Assembly: GCF_000383675.1 (NCBI RefSeq) | Contig: NZ_KB911824.1 | Span: 186,001-250,000, forward strand | From: Terracoccus sp. 273MFTsu3.1 | Lineage (GTDB): Bacteria > Actinomycetota > Actinomycetes > Actinomycetales > Dermatophilaceae | DNA length: 64,000 nucleotides | Direction of reading: 5' to 3' | Shown: piece by piece, positions 59,813-64,000 of the stretch | Position numbering within the stretch: the first letter of the stretch is position 1 | Layout: each line of letters starts with the position of its first letter | Notes under the pieces: model-generated | Database searches by the model: none | What the model was told of the DNA's origin: nothing | What the model saw: the letters and a program-made list of their open reading frames with translations, nothing else | Position numbers and translations under genes: made by a program

Positions 59813-61936
59813 ATGTCCCGTCTCTGGACGGTGACGAGTCGCCTACCGCTGACGAGCCTTCTCGTCGTCGCCACCCTCGCGCTGTCGGTGTGGACCAGGT
59901 CCCTCTGGGACCCGCTCCTCGACCGGCCGCTGAACGACTCCGTGAGCTACGGTCTGCCCGCGTTCGAGCAGGGCCACTGGTCCACCGTGCTGACCGGTGC
60001 CTTCTTCGCGGCGCGCCCGTACCAGTACGTCCCGATCCTGCTGGGGCTCATCGTGTTCGGGGGCTTTGCGGAGTGGCGCCTTGGTTCACTCCGCTACGCG
60101 GTGGCGCTCTTCTCCTGCCACGTCGTGGCCGTCCTGGGTGCCGCGGGTCTGCTCTGGCTGACCCGTGACCACGGCTACGCGTGGACCACGCACCTCGCCG
60201 CCGTGCGCGACGCAGGGCCCTCCGCCGGGTTCCTCGGCGCAGCGGCTGCAGCGTCGGTCACGCTCACACCCCCGTGGCGTGGCCGCATCCGGGCGTTGCT
60301 CGGCGCCTACGTCGTGCTCTTCGTCATCCACATGGGCGCGCTCGCGGACCTCGAGCACGTGCTCGGGGTGGGTTTCGGCCTCCTCCTCGGACCGACGCTC
60401 GTGGGCCGCGCCCCGTCGCTGACCGTGCGTCACCTGACCCGGCGAGACTTCCGCCTGCTCGCGTCCGGATTCTTCGTCATCGCCGCGGTCGAGGTGGCGC
60501 TGCGCCCCTTCACCACCGCGGACGGCCCGTTCGCGGTCACCATGAGCCCGGAAGCCCGAGCCGCGGAGCTCGCCGACACGGACCTGCTGCTCGGCATCGT
60601 CCAGATCGTCCTCTGGCTGTGGCTCGCCCGGTCGCTCTACAAGGGCCGGCGACTGGCCTGGCGTTGGGCCGTGGGTCTCCTGCTCGTCGTCATGGTCATC
60701 CAGGTCGTGAACCTCGGCTACATGGTCGTGGTGGGGGAGCAGGGACTCCTCGCCGCGGGCTGGGAGCTGTTCGGCAACGGGCTCGGACTGTCCGTGTGCC
60801 TCGTGGGGCGCCATGCGTTCCGCAACCCGTCGCCCCGCCGCGCCCGCCGCACCAGCGGCAGCATCGTGGCTCCCGCCGACGACGACCAGCGCTCGCGAGC
60901 CACGCAGCTGCTGCGGCAGCAGGGCACCGTCAACCGTCTTGCGTGGATGACGACCTGGCCGGAGAACCGCTGGTTCATTCCCCCCTCCGGGTCGGGATAC
61001 GTCGCGTACCGCGTGCACGCCGGCGTTGCCGTCGGGCTCTGCGACCCCGTGGCCTCCGCCGAGGAGGACCGGTCCCAGCTGCTCGGCGCCTTCGCGAACG
61101 CCGTGCACGCCCAGGGGTTGGTGCCGTGCCTCTTCACCGTGACGGCCGAGGCCTCTCGACATGCTCGGGCGCAAGGCTGGCACTCCCTCCAGGTGGCGGA
61201 GGAGGCCTGGGTCGACCTGCCCACGCTGGACTTCGTCGGCAAGGCATGGCAGGACGTGCGCACCGCCCTCAACCAGGCGGCCAAGCTCGGCATCGGCTTC
61301 CGGCTGGGCCCCCTCAGGGACATGCCGCGCGGCATCCAGATGCAGGTCAAGGCGATCTCGTCCGAATGGGTCGAGGACAAGGGGCTGCCCGAGATGGGCT
61401 TCACCCTCGGTGGCGTGGATGAAGCCCTCGACCCACACGTCCGAGTCGGCCTGGCCATCGACGGTGACGCCACGGTCCACGGGGTCACGTCGTGGATGCC
61501 GTTCCACGCGAGCGGTGGTGGCGAGCCGGCCGGCTGGACGCTGGACGTCATGCGGCGCCTCCCCGGAGGCTTCCGCTACTCCATGGAGTTCCTCATCGCC
61601 TCGGCCTGTCTCGCCTTCAAGGAGGAAGGATGCGCCCTCGTCTCCCTCTCGGGTGCGCCGTTGGCCCGGACTCGGCCCGCTGCCGGTGACGAGTCCCTGG
61701 ACCGGGGCACGCTCGACGTCTTCCTCGACCGGCTCGGTGAGTCCCTGGAGCCGTACTACGGCTTCAGGTCCCTGCACGCCTTCAAGTCGAAGTTCCAGCC
61801 GAGGCACGAACCGCTCTATCTCGTCTTCCCGGACGAGGCCGCGCTCCCGCGCATCGGGCTGGCCCTGAGCCGTGCGTACCTGCCCGACGCCGGGGTGCGA
61901 GACCTGGTCGCCCTGGCGCGTTCGGGTCGCCAGTGA
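59813..61936 (+). CDS. Rhomboid-like membrane domain fused to a DUF2156 (MprF-like) domain
   Basis: A 707-residue protein. Residues about 1-200 form a rhomboid-like bundle: EQGHWSTVLTGAFF, a serine in RDAGPSAGFLGA (Ser137) and a His in LEHVLGVGFGLLLG (His182), matching the positions of the rhomboid catalytic pair. Further helices cover about 215-330. The soluble C-terminus (about 360-690) is DUF2156, the acyltransferase fold of phosphatidylglycerol lysyltransferases, with YVAYRVHAGVAVGLCDPVA and ALVSLSGAPLAR. ATG at 59813 follows GACAAT by 7 nt. Whether the rhomboid part is active is uncertain. It could modify lipids with an amino acid. Confidence 0.8.
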   Translation: MSRLWTVTSRLPLTSLLVVATLALSVWTRSLWDPLLDRPLNDSVSYGLPAFEQGHWSTVLTGAFFAARPYQYVPILLGLIVFGGFAEWRLGSLRYAVALFSCHVVAVLGAAGLLWLTRDHGYAWTTHLAAVRDAGPSAGFLGAAAAASVTLTPPWRGRIRALLGAYVVLFVIHMGALADLEHVLGVGFGLLLGPTLVGRAPSLTVRHLTRRDFRLLASGFFVIAAVEVALRPFTTADGPFAVTMSPEARAAELADTDLLLGIVQIVLWLWLARSLYKGRRLAWRWAVGLLLVVMVIQVVNLGYMVVVGEQGLLAAGWELFGNGLGLSVCLVGRHAFRNPSPRRARRTSGSIVAPADDDQRSRATQLLRQQGTVNRLAWMTTWPENRWFIPPSGSGYVAYRVHAGVAVGLCDPVASAEEDRSQLLGAFANAVHAQGLVPCLFTVTAEASRHARAQGWHSLQVAEEAWVDLPTLDFVGKAWQDVRTALNQAAKLGIGFRLGPLRDMPRGIQMQVKAISSEWVEDKGLPEMGFTLGGVDEALDPHVRVGLAIDGDATVHGVTSWMPFHASGGGEPAGWTLDVMRRLPGGFRYSMEFLIASACLAFKEEGCALVSLSGAPLARTRPAAGDESLDRGTLDVFLDRLGESLEPYYGFRSLHAFKSKFQPRHEPLYLVFPDEAALPRIGLALSRAYLPDAGVRDLVALARSGRQ

Positions 61937-62104
61937 GCCGACGGCCGCGGGCGCCCTGACCGGCCACGGCCCCGAGGTGACGGCAACGTCCTCCCCGGCA
62001 CGCCGACGACATGCCCGACGAGGCGGTCGGGATCCGAGCGGGCCGACCGTCGCGGGTGGAGGATGAACGGGTCGGACACCGCTGCTCCGCGCGAGAGGAC
62101 TGCC

Positions 62105-63490
62105 ATGGCCATCCCGAGTCCTGGGTACTCGATCACCGTCCGGGTCGAGGTGCCGGCCGCCGCCAACGCGACCGCGGCCCTCACGACCGCCGTCTCGTCC
62201 ACCGGCGGAGCCCTCACGGCGCTCGACGTCGCCGAGAGCCGCACCGACCGGCTCGTCGTCGACGTCACGTGCGACACGCGGGACGAGGCGCACGGTCACC
62301 TCATCACCGAGGCGATCGCCGCGATCCCGGGCGCGGTCGTCCGCAAGGTCAGCGACCAGACGTTCCTGCTCCATCTCGGCGGCAAGATCGAGGTGAACCC
62401 GAAGGTGCCCCTCAAGCACCGCGACGACCTGTCGCGCGCGTACACGCCGGGAGTCGCTCGCATCTGTCAGGCGATCGTCGACCACCCGGAGGACGCCCGC
62501 CGACTCACCGTCAAGCGCAACACCGTCGCCGTCGTCACCGACGGCTCGGCCGTCCTGGGACTGGGCAACATCGGCCCGCTCGCGGCCCTCCCGGTCATGG
62601 AGGGCAAGGCCGCGCTCTTCAAGCAGTTCGGGGGCGTGGACGCCTGGCCGGTCTGCCTCGACACCCAGGACCCCGACGCGATCGTCGAGATCGTGCGCGC
62701 AATCGCCCCGGTCTACGGCGGCATCAACCTCGAGGACATCTCTGCCCCAAGGTGTTTCGAGATCGAGTCACGCCTGCGTGAGCTCCTCGACATCCCCGTC
62801 TTCCACGATGACCAGCACGGCACCGCGATCGTCGTCCTCGCTGCGCTGAAGAACGCCCTGCGCGTCGTCAACAAGTCCATGGACGACGTGCACATCGTCG
62901 TCTCCGGCGTCGGCGCCGCGGGTCATGCGATCATCCGTCTCCTGCTCACCCAGGGCGCCCGCAACATCATCGCCTGCGGTCGCACGGGTGCGGTCCACAA
63001 CGGCAACGAGGGCATGGAGCCCTTCCGGCAGTGGATCGCCGACCACACCAACACCGGTCACCGGAGCGGCACCCTCAAGGAGGTCCTCGTCGGTGCGGAC
63101 GTCTTCATCGGCGTGTCGGCGCCGGACCTGCTGACGGGTGACGACATCGCCCTCATGGCTCCTGACGCGATCGTCTTCGCCCTCGCCAACCCCGTGCCCG
63201 AGGTCGACCCGATCGCCGCGAGCGAGCACGCCGCTGTCGTCGCGACGGGCCGCTCGGACCACCCGAACCAGATCAACAACGTCCTCGTCTTCCCGGGTTT
63301 CTTCCGCGGGCTGCTCGATGCCGGCGTCTCCGACATCACGGACGCCATGATGGTCGCCGCGGCGAGCGCGATCGCCGACTCGGTCGAGCCGGGCGAGATC
63401 AACCCGAGCTTCATCATCCCCAGCGTCTTCGACGCGAGCGTCGCGCCGGCGGTCGCCGCAGCGGTGTGCCGGGTGGCCGGCACCCGCTGA
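62105..63490 (+). CDS. NAD(P)-dependent malic enzyme with N-terminal ACT domain
   Basis: A 461-residue malic enzyme, which decarboxylates malate to pyruvate. It has an N-terminal ACT domain ([23 protein letters not shown], residues about 8-80) that may bind an effector. The catalytic domain has [12 protein letters not shown] (Tyr), the Lys in [23 protein letters not shown], the metal-binding [14 protein letters not shown] and HDDQHGTA, and a Rossmann loop [15 protein letters not shown] use is probable; NADP is not excluded. ATG at 62105 has GAGAGGAC upstream at good spacing; the ATG at 62063 would add 14 residues with a site too close. It is monocistronic. Confidence 0.93.
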   Translation: MAIPSPGYSITVRVEVPAAANATAALTTAVSSTGGALTALDVAESRTDRLVVDVTCDTRDEAHGHLITEAIAAIPGAVVRKVSDQTFLLHLGGKIEVNPKVPLKHRDDLSRAYTPGVARICQAIVDHPEDARRLTVKRNTVAVVTDGSAVLGLGNIGPLAALPVMEGKAALFKQFGGVDAWPVCLDTQDPDAIVEIVRAIAPVYGGINLEDISAPRCFEIESRLRELLDIPVFHDDQHGTAIVVLAALKNALRVVNKSMDDVHIVVSGVGAAGHAIIRLLLTQGARNIIACGRTGAVHNGNEGMEPFRQWIADHTNTGHRSGTLKEVLVGADVFIGVSAPDLLTGDDIALMAPDAIVFALANPVPEVDPIAASEHAAVVATGRSDHPNQINNVLVFPGFFRGLLDAGVSDITDAMMVAAASAIADSVEPGEINPSFIIPSVFDASVAPAVAAAVCRVAGTR

Positions 63491-63502
63491 ACGGACCGAG
63501 AT

Positions 63503-63910
63503 TCAGGCGGCGCGTCGGCGCTGCGAGCCGGCGCGGACGACAGAGCCCTCGGAGACGACGTCGTCGCTGTCGACGCGGACGCCGTCCCAGACGCGAGCGT
63601 TGGCGCCGATCTTGGCGCGTGCGCCGACCCGGGCATCGCGCCCGATGACGGCGCCGGGCGCCACGTGTGCCGTGGTGCCGATGCTGGCTCCGGCGTGGAC
63701 GATCGCACCGCGGTCGATCCAGGCGCCGGTCGCGATGCGGGCTCCTGCGCCGACGACCGCGCCGCGGTCGACGTAGGCGTTCTCGGCGACGTAGGCCGCG
63801 GGGTCGACGTGGGCGTGCGACTCGACGAAACCGCCACCGTTGTCGTGGCGGGCGTAGCGCAGCACGGTTCCGTTGTCCTCTTCGAACTCCTCGTACTTCC
63901 TTCGCCTCAT
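63503..63910 (-). CDS. Left-handed beta-helix (hexapeptide-repeat) protein
   Basis: A 135-residue protein with at least six hexapeptide turns: AHVDPAAYVAENAYVDRGAVVGAGARIATGA and IGTTAHVAPGAVIGRDARVGARAKIGANARVWDGV. This is the fold of acyltransferases and carbonic anhydrases, but the usual catalytic histidine tail is missing and the protein is very short, so it may only be structural or a trimer subunit. The ATG at 63910 follows AAGGGGG. It converges on the malic-enzyme gene, 12 bp between the stops. Confidence 0.8.
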   Translation of the reverse strand: MRRRKYEEFEEDNGTVLRYARHDNGGGFVESHAHVDPAAYVAENAYVDRGAVVGAGARIATGAWIDRGAIVHAGASIGTTAHVAPGAVIGRDARVGARAKIGANARVWDGVRVDSDDVVSEGSVVRAGSQRRRAA

Positions 63911-63971
63911 GGTGCACCCCCTTCGGGTCGTGCGTGGACCGGGCGTCCACGCGGGCCTCACGGTGGTCAAC

Positions 63972-63983
63972 GTTCAAGTGAAC
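63972..63983 (+). promoter_or_regulatory. Short inverted repeat near the window's right end
   Basis: GTTCAAGTGAAC has perfect 5-bp arms (GTTCA/TGAAC) with a 2-bp centre and is followed by ATGAAG. It lies 62 bp before the hexapeptide gene and could be an operator for that gene or for one just beyond the window, such as a MerR-type regulator; this is speculative. Confidence 0.35.
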
Positions 63984-64000
63984 ATGAAGATTCCGGTGAG

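Noticed and set aside
60086-62485. Minus-strand frame opposite the rhomboid/DUF2156 gene
   Set aside because: Antisense shadow of a coherent multi-helix gene; no signal of a start site or domain.

Overview
The window is 64 kb of very high G+C DNA with dense, mostly unidirectional gene blocks and many 4-bp GTGA/ATGA start/stop overlaps. The gene content includes lexA divergent from a LysM cell-division inhibitor, nrdR-nrdJ, nadD-rsfS, comEA-comEC, a guanidine-III riboswitch before paired SMR genes, and many apparently leaderless promoters. Together these point to an actinobacterium. The style of the sequence suggests an Intrasporangiaceae-like actinomycete, but that family placement is inference.

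Layout. 0-9 kb: 3' end of an acetate/solute symporter, a membrane protein, divergent proB and proA, a methyltransferase, a glycosyltransferase, and a nadD-rsfS-phosphatase operon ending at tRNA-Ala(GGC). 9.1-13.4 kb: a two-gene operon of a membrane-anchored CHAT protease with a CBM9-like exterior domain and a caspase-family protease. This is the strongest candidate for an undescribed system here. 13.5-18.9 kb: riboswitch-controlled guanidinium exporters, a secreted Zn-peptidase, and assorted membrane and thioesterase genes. 19.0-20.3 kb: a nuclease-fold-like gene bracketed by inverted copies of a repeat. 20.3-24.9 kb: leuS behind a Leu-rich leader peptide and terminator, then degV and plsY. 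25-28 kb: a PQQ-type beta-propeller protein, a TPR protein, and purU. 28.3-34.7 kb: comEA-comEC, a cupin, and a cfa/DUF1295 pair. 34.7-40.3 kb: a gamma-glutamyltransferase, a LysR regulator divergent from a sirtuin, a kinase-fold protein, and a membrane protein.

40.4-52.6 kb: the SOS/ribonucleotide-reductase block. lexA and a divS/yneA-like gene share an SOS-box promoter region, and nrdR-nrdJ lie behind apparent NrdR boxes. About 7 kb of accessory genes sit between the two halves: a WXG100-like protein with a DUF1023 hydrolase, a GAF histidine kinase, an ArsR-MFS pair, and a cyclic-nucleotide-domain protein. 52.7-57.6 kb: a NarL-type two-component system divergent from an ABC exporter, facing a sigma/zinc-finger/small-protein cassette. 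57.7-64 kb: a DoxX-like protein, a patatin and folE in one operon, a rhomboid-like/DUF2156 fusion, an ACT-domain malic enzyme, and a hexapeptide-repeat protein.

A dispersed heptamer, GTATGCC/GGCATAC, recurs 31 times by eye and is conspicuous in intergenic DNA. No integrase, transposase or CRISPR array was seen. All family assignments come from reading motifs, not from database searches.
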